From Tamarix chinensis (taxonomy: Eukaryota > Streptophyta > Magnoliopsida > Caryophyllales > Tamaricaceae), in contig CM060174.1 in the NCBI GenBank assembly GCA_030549775.1, positions 71,117,466 through 71,181,465 on the forward strand: 64,000 bases of DNA, read 5' to 3'. This document shows, in pieces, positions 48,366-59,865 of the stretch. The first letter of the stretch is position 1, and each line of letters starts with the position of its first letter. Under the pieces are notes generated by a model. That model was not told the DNA's origin, searched no databases, and saw only the letters and a program-made list of their open reading frames with translations. A program made the translations under genes and the position numbers.

Positions 48366-49019
48366 ACCACACTCTTTTACTTTTATCATAATTCCCTTTT
48401 ATTTGCCTCCTTATGGATCATGAGATAATTAAGTCAATCCCATATCCCTTTGGTCAACTCACTTTCCCTTGGTCAACTCATTTCCCTTTTTCCTTTTTCA
48501 TCCTTTCACCCCATATCAATATATTATATATCCTAGCATGTATGTCCTAAAGGGCCACATCATATGATATCATAAGCACAACATATACATATTATACACA
48601 TGCCATAAGAAAGCCACATAAGCATACCTCAACTCCAAGCTGCGCTACATGCAAAACAGCTATAATAATTATAAGATACATAACATAACATAGCACATGG
48701 CATACAAGGAACAAAAAACACACATAGAAGGCCTTAGCTACATCCTTACCCAATACAACATCGGTCTTGGAGGATGCTCCTACGCCTCCTTAGGGTTTTG
48801 ACTGGGTTCACCTATAAGAGGAAAAAATTAAGAATTAATTTCTCTCCTACCAAAATTACTATTATATCCTAATTTACTTCTAATATTAGGGTTACTATTA
48901 TTAAAATAAACTTTATAAGTAAAAATAAGGTTTTTATTCTCAAGCTAGATTACTAGGTTATTACTAGTCAAAATAGGTTCATGTTAAGTATTTATAGCCA
49001 TATTTATATTATTAAAGAT

Positions 49020-49240
49020 AATAGCTTTAATAAAAAAAAATAATAATAATAATAGTTGTAGCAAAAATAGTAGTAGTAGTAATAATAATAGTAATAGTTA
49101 TAATCTTAAGAAAAATACTTAAAAGAGGTCCTAATAATCATAATAAAAGAAACCCTAGTGATAATAAGGTTAAGGCTAATAATAGTGTTAGTAAAAAAAA
49201 ATAATAATAGTAATAATAATAATAATAGTAATAATAGTAA

Positions 49241-49275
<35 letters not shown>

Positions 49276-49401
49276 GTAACAATAATAATATTGTTAAGGA
49301 TAATACTACTAATAATAATAATTGAAATAATGATATTTATATGGGTAAGGGTTTGAATATTTACAAAAGTAATAATAGTAATAATATACTAGGGTTAGCA
49401 C

Positions 49402-49449
<48 letters not shown>

Positions 49450-49556
49450 GTATAAGTATAATAATAGTTAAAATAGGGTTTCGACCCCTTTAATAATAAT
49501 GGGATAAATATCTCAAGGCTATATTTAGTAATACTAATGATAAAAATAATAGTCAT

Positions 49557-49640
<84 letters not shown>
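49020..49640. repeat. ATT/TAA trinucleotide microsatellite belt
   Basis: Interrupted TAA/TAG-type triplets with two long pure TAA runs at about 49,401-49,448 and 49,560-49,639 (the latter about 26 units). The polytyrosine frame on the minus strand is a product of this repeat. Confidence 0.9.
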
Positions 49641-49642
<2 letters not shown>

Positions 49643-49742
49643 GGCAATAACACAATATAAATAAAAGGGATAATGATATCAAGTAGGGTTTTAAAGGTTA
49701 GGGTAACACCCAGGGTTGGTGGTGACTGACGGCACCGACGAT

Positions 49743-51134
49743 TGACACGATCCTACCCGCAAGTGCACGGGGTTAGAGTAGTAGTCAAGGTCGATCCCAC
49801 AAGGATTGGTGAATGACCATTAGGACAATGATAGAAATTAATTATGTCTAGACTACGTGATGATATGAAATAATAAATTGTAAGCTAAAATAAATAAATA
49901 AGCTAAAAAGAAAGGACAATAGCACTCAAGTGACTCAAATAAATAGAAGAGCTAAGGTTCCGGTTCATCGCCCCCGATCCTCACATGTAATCGAAGATCA
50001 CATCACAAAATAATTCAACAATTATAATCAATCATGCCAACAAGGATAGAAAGTGTTGTGCTTTCTCAAGCCACAACCACCCTATTACATATCTATGGCC
50101 CTAACTATTTCTAGTTTAGATTCTAATAGAATGTAATGCATTAAAGTCTATAAAGTTTCCTCCTTTATTGTTGTAGAGGTCAAATCGATCGTCTCTCGAC
50201 TTACAATTTAATCTCCCGTTGTGCTATTGGGTCTAATATTGGATTATCTCTCGATCTCACCTGTATTTCCCACACAAAAAATCAGAACCCGGCCATGGTT
50301 CGAAAATCCGTCAATCAATCAATAACACAACACATACATTATGAATTGAATAAAAAAGGATGCAATAATTCAACACATTAGGATCAGGGAAAATTCCCCT
50401 TCACCTTAGCACAAGATCTAGCCCGTCAAATTCATAGCAAGAATATTAAAAACAATAAGAGATTCCATAGATAGAGAAAAGATCATTAGATAATACCCTT
50501 GATGTTCACAAATTCTTGCAAAAATTTAACTTCTTAAACCTCCGTTTCTAATTTACAAGAAAGATCTTGATGAATTGGGGATGAGGATAGAGAAGAGAGA
50601 AAATAGAGGGAGTGGAGGCTGCCTCGAGATATTAGAATGAGAGTTTTTATATTACTGCCTCGTGGATCGCTAGGGTATTGGTAAAGATGGGCTTCCCGTG
50701 TCAGCTTTGACAATGATGCGTATTTTGACCATAACGTTTTCATCATAACTCCGATTAAGCTGATTTTGGATGCGTTGGAAAGCTATTAAAAAGATATAAA
50801 ACTTTAATGTTTAAAGCTTCTCCAAATTCAGACCTTTTACTGGTATAAATGTCACTTCTTTCAGGACCATATACTTTAAATATGCATTCTTGCTTTCATT
50901 TTATTCCAGAATTTACATTTTAGCTCTAAATCTCTTTCCACTTTAACTTTTGCTCCTCTTTGCCCCTTTTTTCTCCTTTCTTCTCCCTTTAATATTATCC
51001 TTTTTTTTCATCCTTCATGATTTTTTTTGCAACACAAAGGCAGTAACAAGAACAAAAAGGGAGAATTCTGATTGAAATTATAGGTAAAAACTCTTATAAA
51101 CCTTAGGAATAAGATGTAAAAGTCACACTTATCA
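49743..51134 (-). repeat. 3' LTR of the Athila element
   Basis: On the minus strand it runs from TGATAAGTGTGAC to GGATCGTGTCA and aligns with 58,450-59,860. It contains the CAAGTGCACGGGG and CCCACAAGGATTGG blocks (plus-strand reading) typical of Athila/Tat LTR ends. Confidence 0.9.
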
Positions 51135-51150
51135 ACTCCCCCATTCTTAA
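51135..51150 (-). other. Polypurine tract of the Athila element
   Basis: The minus strand reads AAGAATGGGGGAGT directly before the LTR start TGATAAG. Confidence 0.75.
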
Positions 51151-52820
51151 AAATTTTCTTGTCCCCAAGCAAATTAATACAAGAAACCCACCATGAGGAA
51201 AAAGAAAAGTAGTAGGATCCCTTTCTCAGAAAAGTGTGTTTAGCCCTTTAATAGCACAAGAGTCAAGTAAGGAGCAATAATACCCAAAAATATAACAATT
51301 AAAAGCTCAAAATCCTTTTTCGAGTTTCCCCCACATGTGAGAAATGTAACCATGCTATCGAGCTCTAGGGACATGCCATGTAACAAAGGACATCCAACAA
51401 TGGACAGCAGGCAACCATATACCAACTCGCTCATCCCTCAAAGTTTTGAATTAGAATTCTCACTTTAGGTCTTGTGGACACACCTCTCATGTGTTTTATT
51501 TTATTTGAAGGTTCCGCTCTAGTCCTGTCACTCATGATCAAGATCATCTATATGCTTGGAATGCTTTTTGATTCTCCACCACTAGAAAGACTTAGAACAC
51601 ACAACAATCAAAAGGTTAGGATGGAATTTTTTTTTGGAAGTGGATTTAAAAGTCTAGTACCAATGAGATATGTTTTTTTTATTAACATATATTTTACCAT
51701 CCTAACTTTTCATCACGAAACACAAGAACCCCAAACTTCTTATTGATTCTTCTTCTTCTTCTTCTTCTTCTTCTTCTTCTTCTTCTTCTTCTTCTTCTTC
51801 TTCTTCTTCTTCTTCTTCTTCTTCTTCTTCTTTTAATAAGAGATATATCGATTTGCTTTTCATCATATATAACCATGTACTCTTTCACACCTCCCTCATG
51901 CTTAGATTACATCATACTCCCAACTTCTTCTTTTTTTTTCAAATTGCGCAACAACCATTGATTCTAGACTTAGGGAGGGATAAAGGAAATTGGGTTACAT
52001 GTGTGGTTAAATCAAGAAAAATGGCCATAAGCACAACGGGGTTAGCAAAGGATAAAATGTGAAGGTCAGGCTATTTGGCTAATGTAGGTTATGACAAAAA
52101 AAACAAGTGCCTCCATCATTTTAATGCACGTCTAAGTCATATGTGGCTTTGAAGAAAACCATTACAAGTTCTAGTTTCCCAAGTCATAGTGAGAGACACA
52201 CACAAAAGAAAAAATAAGAGGCTATAGTGATGTATCAGTCTAAAGGCTCAAAGTCTCACTAGGTCCAAAATTCTCTAATTCTAACACCTTTTGGCAAAGA
52301 GTAAATCAGCATAAGTCAAACTACAATAGCACAAGAATGTTAAGGCATGTATAACCCTAAAGTTCTCAAACACAATTACACTTGTCTCATAACAATGCAA
52401 ACAAAACATTTAAGCACATAGAAATCCATTTTCAAAAGATGATTTAAAGGGTTTATCACGCCAAACTAAACACTCATGCCATTGCAAGACAAAACACACT
52501 CTTTAATATCATCAATGAAGGGTCATTTCCTTTTCTTTTCTTTGTTTGTTTTGCTTTTTTTTTTAGATAAAAATCCAAAAGAAATGACCAAGGAAAAAGA
52601 TAGCAACACTCATCAAAATAAAATAGGGAAGAACAAAATACTAACCAAATGACAAGGATATGCCATCTTCTCCCCCATGCTTATGTATCACATTGTCCTC
52701 AATGTGAAATAAGAAGCACAAAAGAAAAGAGGGAGAAAAAAAATCCATAAGGAAACAAAGAGAAAACAAACCAAGAAAACCAAAATAAGAAAAATAAATA
52801 AATTAAATAGAATAAAAAAA
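51151..52820 (-). other. Athila 3' non-coding region where an envelope-like gene would sit
   Basis: No envelope-like frame is visible on the minus strand. The region contains a (TTC)n run at 51,747-51,832 (GAA on the element's strand) and otherwise AT-rich DNA. Either the ORF was never present in this lineage or it has been lost. Confidence 0.6.
51747..51832. repeat. (TTC)n microsatellite, about 28 units
   Basis: Uninterrupted TTC run inside the Athila 3' region. The polyarginine and polyleucine frames over it are artefacts. Confidence 0.95.
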
Positions 52821-52829
52821 TTGGGTTGC

Positions 52830-55480
52830 CTCCCAAGAAGCGCTTGTTTATAGTCATTAGCTTGACTTTCTCACTTCACTTAGGATCATCCAGAAGAATG
52901 GTGGTTTTGAGGGCTGCAACCTCACCACCTTCATACACCTTCAACCTTTGCCCATTCACTTTGAATGGTTCTTTATCGAGGCTAGAGATTTCGGCTGCTC
53001 CGGATGGAAAAACTTGTCTGATTGTGAATGGTCCTGACCATCAAGATCTAAGCTTTCCAGGGAACAATCGCAAACGAGAATTAAATAGAAGCACTTGTTG
53101 CCCCACTTCAAATTCTCGTTTGGTGATGCGTTGATCATGAATCCTTTTCGTGCGCTCCTTGTATAACCTAGCACTCTCATATGCATTAAGTCGGAATTTA
53201 TTGAGTTCATTCAATTGAAGGAGCCTCTTCTCACTTGTAGCTTGCATATCAAAGTTAAGGAGACGGGTAGCCTAAAATGATTTATGCTCAAGTTCTAAAG
53301 GGAGATGACAAGATTTTCCAAAAACTAGATTATAAGGGGGCATTCTAATAGGAGTTTTAAAAGCTGTTCGGTAAGCCCATAGAGCATCGTCAAGTTTCAA
53401 GGACCAATCCTTTCTAGAAGAGTTAACCATTTTCTCAAGAATTCTCTTAAGCTCACGGTTTGACACCTCCACTTGACCGCTAGTTTGAGGATGGTATGGG
53501 GTAGAAACCTTATGGTTAACTCCATACTTACTCAAAAGAGCATTAAATGCTCTATTGCAAAAATGAGAACCCCCCATCACTAATGATAGTCTTAGGTGTC
53601 CCAAACCCTGAAAAGATATTCTTTTTTAAAAATTTAGTGACGACTTTTGCATCATTTGTGGGAGTGGCTATAGCCTCTTCCCACTTAGATACATAATCAA
53701 CTGCCACAAGAATATATTCATTCAGCATAGACTTAGGAAATGGTCCCATAAAATCGATTCCCCAAACATCAAATAACTCCACTACAAGAATGTTTGTGAG
53801 GGGCATCTCTTGTTTTTTAGAAATATTTCCCATTCTTTGACACCTATCACAAGTCTTAGCAAAGGAGTATGTATCATGAAATAAGGTAGGCCAATAGAAT
53901 CCACATTGCAAGACTTTTGCAGCAGTTTTGGTGGGGCCGAAATGGCCACCACACTCTTTACTATGACAATGAGATAGTATAGAATGCATTTTATGCTCAG
54001 GGATGCATCTTCTAATGACATGATCAGCACAAATCCTATAGAGGTAGGGATCATCCCAAAATTAATACCTTAGATCATGTAAGAACTTCTTCCTTTGATG
54101 AAAGGAAAGATCATTGGGTAAGATTCCACTTACAAGATAGTTCGCAATATCAGCATACCAAGGATGATTTGTAACAGCGTAGAGTGTCTCATCGGGAAAT
54201 GCGTCTCAAATAGGTGTAGCTTCCTGATTGACCTCGTAGGTAGAGGGTAAAAGAGAAAGATGATCAGCTACTTGATTCTCACTACCCTTCCTATCCCTGA
54301 TTTCCAAGTCGAACTCTAGCAATAATAAAATCCACCGAATGATTCTGGGCTTTGCATCCTGCTTAATAAAAAGATACTTCAAGGCCGCATGGTCAGTATA
54401 TATAATGACCTTGTTAAGCAATAGATAAGAATGAAACTTGTCAAAGGAGAAAACCACAGCAAGCAATTCTTTTTCAATTGTTGCATAATTCATTTGTGCT
54501 GAATTCAAAGTCTTGCTAGCATAATAGATAGTATGAAATTTTTTTTCCTTACGCTGCCCCAAGACTGCTCCTATAGCAACATCACTAGCATCACACATAA
54601 TCTCGAAAGGTAAATTCCAGTCAGGAGTAACAATAATCGGAGCATCCACAAGTTTTGCCTTTAAAGTGTTAAAGGCAGCCAGACATGCATCAGAAAAGTG
54701 AAAGGGCACATCTTTAGCCAACAGATCACAAAGAGGCTTTGAAATTTTTGAAAAATCTTTAATGAACCGTCTATAGAAACCTTCACGACCAAGGAAACTA
54801 CGTATATCTTTAACACATGTAGGGGGTGGCAATTTAAAAATGACTTCAATTTTGGCTTTGTCTACCTCTATCCCTTTTCATGAAATCTTATGCCCTAAAA
54901 CTATTCCTTCCTGGACCATTAAATGACACTTTTCCCAATTTAAAACCAAATTTGTATCCTCAGAATGCTTAAGAACAAGCTCAAGATTATTTAAGCATGC
55001 ATCAAATGACGGCCCAAAGACCGAAAAATCATCCATAAAAATTTCCATAAAATTTTCAATCATATCATAAAATAAAGCCATCATACATCTTTAAAATGTG
55101 GGTGGGCATTACAAAGACCAAATGGAATTTGTCTATATGCGAAGGTGCCATAAGGACAAGTAAAGGTTGTATTCTCTTGGTCCTCAGGAGAAATAGGTAT
55201 TTTCATATAACCAGAATACCCATCAAGAAAGCAATAATAGTCATGCCCCACCAAGTGTTCAAGCATCTGGTCAATGAAGGGAAGGGGGAAGTGGTATTTT
55301 CTAGTGGCATCATTCAGCTTTCTAAAATCAATGCAGACACGCCAACCTGTAAGAGTTCTAGTAGGCACCAATTCGTTATTACCATTCTTGACTACTGTGA
55401 TTCCCCCTTTCTTGGGAACCACTTGGACAGGACTAACCCAAGAGCTTCAAAGATTGGATAAATCATAACTGGATCTAATA
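52830..55480 (-). pseudogene. Athila pol (RT, RNase H, integrase), interrupted
   Basis: RT runs from about 55,450 (VVPKKGG, GWRVCIDFRKLND, CFLDGYSGY) to the FMDDF active site near 55,030. RNase H covers about 54,690-54,240 ([33 protein letters not shown]). Integrase covers about 53,990-52,830 (HHCC region with [37 protein letters not shown]). The catalytic residues I can identify are present. Breaks: a one-base loss near 55,090, stops near 54,878, 54,206, 54,060, 53,272 and 53,041, and a one-base gain near 53,560. Otherwise the frame is continuous, so decay is by point lesions only. Confidence 0.88.
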
Positions 55481-55482
55481 GC

Positions 55483-58290
55483 TTAATTAACTCCTTCTTC
55501 GCCACCTCTTGCATTGTTGGGTTCAATCGCCTTTTGAGGTTGGATCACTTTCTTGTGGTTGTATTCCATGAGAATTTTGTGCATGCACATGGAATGGCTA
55601 ATCCCTCTAATATCAGCAATGGTCCATTCGAAGGCCTTCTTTCGTTCCTCAAGCACTCTCATCAATTTTTCTTCCTGCAAATTAGTCAAAGATGAAGAAA
55701 TAATGATGGGAAGTGTATCATTATGACCAATAAATGCATATTTCAAATGCTGAGGTAGTGGCTTGAGCTCTAGTGTGGGAGCTTCCTCAATAGATGACTT
55801 CAATTTTGGAATCTGGGCCCTCTCTAGCCCTTGTAAGGGGACCATAATGTGACGACCATATGGTGGATGTGCATTCAAGTACTGGACAACCTCTTCTTCT
55901 TTCTCTTCATTCTCCCACTCTCTTTGTTGAACCAAACACCTTTCCAGGGGATCCTGCACAATACTTTCTTGAAAACAATCATCAACTACATTATCTAAAA
56001 TATCAATACAATAGCAAGTGTTATCATCTAAGGGGTATTTCATGCTCTTAAATACATTAAAAGTGACTTCTTCGCCTTGGAAACGAAGAATGAGCTTACC
56101 CTCTTGGACATCTATGAGAGTACATCCTGTTGCTAAGAAAGGCCTAACAAAAATTAGAGGGACTTTGTGGTCTTCCTCCATATCTAGCACAACAAAGTCA
56201 ACGGGGAAGATAAATTTGTCCACTTTAACTAAAACATATTCAATTATTCCCCTAGGATATTTGATAGATCGATCAGCCAATTGAAGGGACATATTGGTGG
56301 GTTTTGGTTCCCCTAGACCTAGACGCTTGAAAACCGAGAAGGGCATCAAATTAATGCTAGAACCAAGATCACATAATACCTTCTCAAATTTTAGATCCCC
56401 AATTACACATGGGATAATGAAACTTCCTGGATCCTTAAGCTTAGGAGGAAGTTTGTTATGCAAGATTGCAGAGCATTCCTCATTTAAACTTACTGTTTCA
56501 AAATCATCCAGTTTCCTCTTGTGAGTGATTATGTCCTTTAGAAACTTCCCATAACTGGGCATTTGTCTTATAATGTCAAGCAACGACAAGTTAATGTGCA
56601 CTTTCTTAAGCATATCAAGAAATTTTACAAATTGAGCATCTAACTTGCGTTGTACAATCCTACCTGGAAACGGAGGAGGAGGAACATATGTATTTACCTC
56701 TTGAGGTGAAGTGTGGATTTTCTCATGTTGTGATTCAGGCACTTTCTCTTCAGGAGGTTTTTCTTTATCTTCCTTTGGTTCTTGAGGGTATGGTTCAGGT
56801 AGTGGTTTCCCACTCCTCAAGGCTATTGCATTGATTTGCTCTTTGGGGTTGATGATTGTATCACTAGGCAAAGTGTTAGGTGCTCTCGCTAAAATGGCAT
56901 TAGCAAGTTGTCCAATTTGTTCCTCTAGGTTCTTGATGGATGCATCCTGATTTTGGAGGCGGGCTTCTTGTTTTTGAAGATGAGCTTGAATTTGAGCATC
57001 ATGTTTTTGAAGGGTGCTCTCGGTGCGAGTGATGAACTTGGACATCATCTCTTCAAGGGAAGAAGATTGAGGTTGTTGGGGCGGTAAAGGAGCTGGAGGT
57101 GTTGGTTGTTGTTGTGTGAATCCTGGAGGCTTTGTAGGAACTTCATTTCTCCAACTAAAGTTTGGATGGTTTCTCCATCCAGGATTGTACACATTGGAGT
57201 AGGGATTGTTCGGTCTCCCATAACTATTGCCTATGTAGTTCACTTGATCATAAGATTGTTGGAAGGGATTCCCAACTTGACATTCTGTGCTTAAATGTGA
57301 TCCACCATATAACTCACACATAGGTGCATTAGCTTGTACCTGCATACAAGAAGTACTACAAATTTTTTCAAATTTTTTAGCAAGCAAATCAATCTTAGCC
57401 TCTAATGCTATGATGGAATCTAAAGAGTGAATTCCTGGAGTCCTTTGTATCGGGGCACGTTCGGAGTGCCATTGGTGGGAATTCGAAGCTAGCTCCTCAA
57501 TGAACTCATAAACCTGCTCTGGAGTCTTGTTCATAATGGTACATCCTGTAGCTGCATCTATCATATAACGATTAGTAGCAGAGATACCATTATAAAAAGT
57601 TTGCATCTGAAGCCACATAGGCAGGCCGTGATGTGGACACTTCCTAAGTAAATCCTTAAACCTTTCCCATGCATCATAAAGTGATTCAAGGTCATTTTGC
57701 ATAAAGGTAGTGATGTCATTCCGTAATTTTGCAGTTTTTGATGGTGGAAAATATCTAGAAAGGAAAGACTTCATCAAATCATCCCAAGTAGTAATAGACC
57801 CTGGGGCTAATGAGTGTAACCAACTCTTAGCCTTATCACGTAAAGAAAAAGGGAACAATCTAAGCCGAATTGCATCATTAGAAACACCATTTAGCTTAAA
57901 AGTGTCACAGATTTTTACAAAGTTAGCAATGTGGGAGTGGGGATCTTCATTAAGGTTACCTCCAAATTGAACTGATGTTTATAGCATCTGGATAATGGCA
58001 CGCTTGATCTCGAAATTATTAGCTTGTACGGCCGGTCTTCGTATGCTTGAGGTTGAGCCATCAAGGCTTGGTGTAGCATAGTCCCGAAGTGACCTAGGAA
58101 TGAGAGCTTGCTCTTGGATAGGAGCTTGTTCTTGGAGTAGGATGTGCCCTTGTGGTGGGATTTTTCCATCATGGGGTGGAGTATTGGTTTCCATTTCAAT
58201 GTTTGTGGTATGTGACCTGCGTAAATGTGATATGGTCCTCTCAATCTTGAGATCAAGTGGCACTATATCACCCCCACTAGCGCGGGTCAT
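55483..58290 (-). pseudogene. Athila gag-protease, one frame with a single internal stop
   Basis: From ATG at 58,290 the frame is open to 55,483 apart from one TAA at 57,979-57,981, about 935 codons in all. The gag core begins near 57,870 (FPFSLRDKAKSWLHSL, RYFPPSKTAKLRND, CPHHGLPMWLQMQTFYNG). A zinc-knuckle relic near 57,310 (CELYGGSHLSTEC) has Tyr for the second Cys. A coiled coil follows at about 57,030-56,900, then a Pro/Glu-rich linker, then the retropepsin near 56,370-56,080 (CDLGSSINLMP and RPFLATGCTLIDV). A one-base gain near 55,535 shifts the frame before RT. The stop, and the Tyr for Cys, are each explained by single transitions. Confidence 0.9.
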
Positions 58291-58423
58291 GCACTAATGC
58301 ACCTACACTAAATCAAAAACTCCTACACCCAAGATTAGTCAACCACAACAAAAAAGAATGTAAAAAGAAAAAAAAATGTCTAGATCACAATAAATTCCTT
58401 GAGTCCTAATGTCACTCGATGCC

Positions 58424-58442
58424 AATCCCCGACAACGGCGCC
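58424..58442 (-). other. Primer-binding site of the Athila element
   Basis: The minus strand reads TGGCGCCGTTGTCGGGGAT a few bases after the 5' LTR end (58,450), the PBS form common to Athila/Tat elements. Confidence 0.85.
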
Positions 58443-58449
58443 AAAAACT

Positions 58450-59860
58450 TAACACATTCCTATCCACAAGTGCACGGGGTCAGAGTAGTAGTCAAGGTCG
58501 ATCCCACAAGGATTGGTGAATGACCACTAGGACAATGATAGAAATTAACTATGTCTAGACTACGAGATGATATGAAATAATAAATTGTAAGCTAAAATAA
58601 CTAAATAAGCTAAAAAGAAAGGAAAATAGCACTCAAGTGACTCAAATAAATAGAAGAGCTAAGGTTCCGGTTCATTGCCCCCGATCCTCACATGTAATCG
58701 AAGATCACATCACAAAATAATTCAAAAATCATAATCAATCATGCCCACAAGGATAGAAAGTGTTGTGCTTTCTCAAGCCACAACCACCCTATTACATATC
58801 TATGGCCCTAACTATCTCTAGCTTAGATTCTAATAGAATGTAATGCATTAAAGTCTATAAAGTTTCCTCCTTTATTGTTGTAGAGGTCAAATCAATTGTT
58901 TCTTGACCTACAATTTAATCTCCCATTGTACTATTGGGTCTAATAATGGATTATCTCTCGATCTCACCAGTATTTCCCACACCAAAAATCAAAACCCGGC
59001 CGTGGTTCGAAAATCCGTCAATCAATCAATAACACAACACATACATTATGAATTGAATAAAAAAGGATGCAATAATTCAACACATTAGGATCGGGGAAAA
59101 TTCCCCTTCACCTTAGCACAAGATCTAGCCCATCAAATTCATATCAAGAATATTAAAAAAAATAAGAGATTCCATAGATAGAGAAAAGATCATTAGATAA
59201 TACCCTTGATGTTCACAAATTCTTGCAAAAATTTAACTTCTTAAACCTCCGTCTCTAACTTACAAGAGAGATCTTGATGAATTGGGGAAGAGGATAGAGA
59301 AGAGAGAAAAGAGAGGGAGTGGAGGCTGCCTCGAGATATTAGAATGAGAGTTTTTATATTACCGCCTCGTGGATCGCTAGGGTATTGGTAAAGATGGGCT
59401 TCCCGTGTGAGCTTTGACAATGATGCGTATTTTGACCATAAAGTTTTCATCATAACTCCGATTTTTCTGATTTTGGATGCGTTGGAAAGATATTAAAAAG
59501 ATCTACAACTTTTATGCTTAAAGCGTCTCCATATTCAGACCTTTTCATGGTCTAAATGTCACTTCGTTCAGGCCTATATACTTTAAGTATGCATGCTTAC
59601 TTTCAGTTTATTCCAGAATTTACATTTTAGCTCTAAAACTCTTTCCACTTTAACTTTTGCTCCTCTTTGATCCTTTTTTCTCCTTTTCTCTCCCTTTAAG
59701 CTTTTTTTTTCATCCTTCATGATTTTTTTGTTTCTTGAGACCCTGCAAATTTTCACAACACAAAGGCAGTAACAAGAACAACAAGGGAGAATTCTGACTG
59801 AAATTAAAGGTAAAAACTCTTATAAACCTTAGGAATAAGTTGTAAAAGTCACACTTATCA
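58450..59860 (-). repeat. 5' LTR of the Athila element
   Basis: On the minus strand it runs from TGATAAGTGTGAC to GGAATGTGTTA. A stretch near 59,720-59,755 is present here but lacking in the 3' LTR, which explains part of the length difference. Confidence 0.9.
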
Positions 59861-59865
59861 ACTGA

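Larger units (their letters stand above)
46413..49724 (+). repeat. Longer TGTAAC-type repeat family, copy C
   Basis: Starts TGTAACTCCCCCAAAATTCACTAATG, related to TGTAACACCCCAAAATTCACTAAT at 62,371. Both copies then share GGAAGCAA, ATTACC(A)CCG / GTTACCGCC, GCTAAAGAAAAG, CTACTCGTG.GAAT.AGCAGCACCCAT and TACGTACTGAG-like blocks, followed by the CCAC...GTGG hairpin array and a C-rich tail. Probably gypsy LTR or leader sequence; no PBS or protein was found. The segment continues across the Athila insertion at 59,866. Confidence 0.6.
49730..59860 (-). mobile_element. Athila-lineage Ty3/gypsy retrotransposon, minus strand, nearly complete structure
   Basis: Direct LTRs of about 1.4 kb (49,743-51,134 as 3' LTR, 58,450-59,860 as 5' LTR), PBS at 58,424-58,442, PPT next to 51,135, and gag-protease, RT, RNase H and integrase in gypsy order. 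ACTGA flanks the element at 49,725-49,729 and 59,861-59,865 if its left limit is 49,730. By eye the LTRs differ at about 15 of the first 300 aligned bases, so the insertion is not very recent. Coding frames carry a handful of stops and single-base shifts. No envelope-like frame remains between integrase and the 3' LTR. Confidence 0.93.

Noticed and set aside
49401..49682. Polytyrosine minus-strand frame
   Set aside because: Product of the TAA microsatellite belt.
46413..49724. Complete gypsy element starting at TGTAAC
   Set aside because: No PBS, gag or pol follows in the plus orientation; only LTR-like or leader-like DNA is visible.
51694..51961. Polyarginine and polyleucine frames
   Set aside because: Both strands of one TTC microsatellite.
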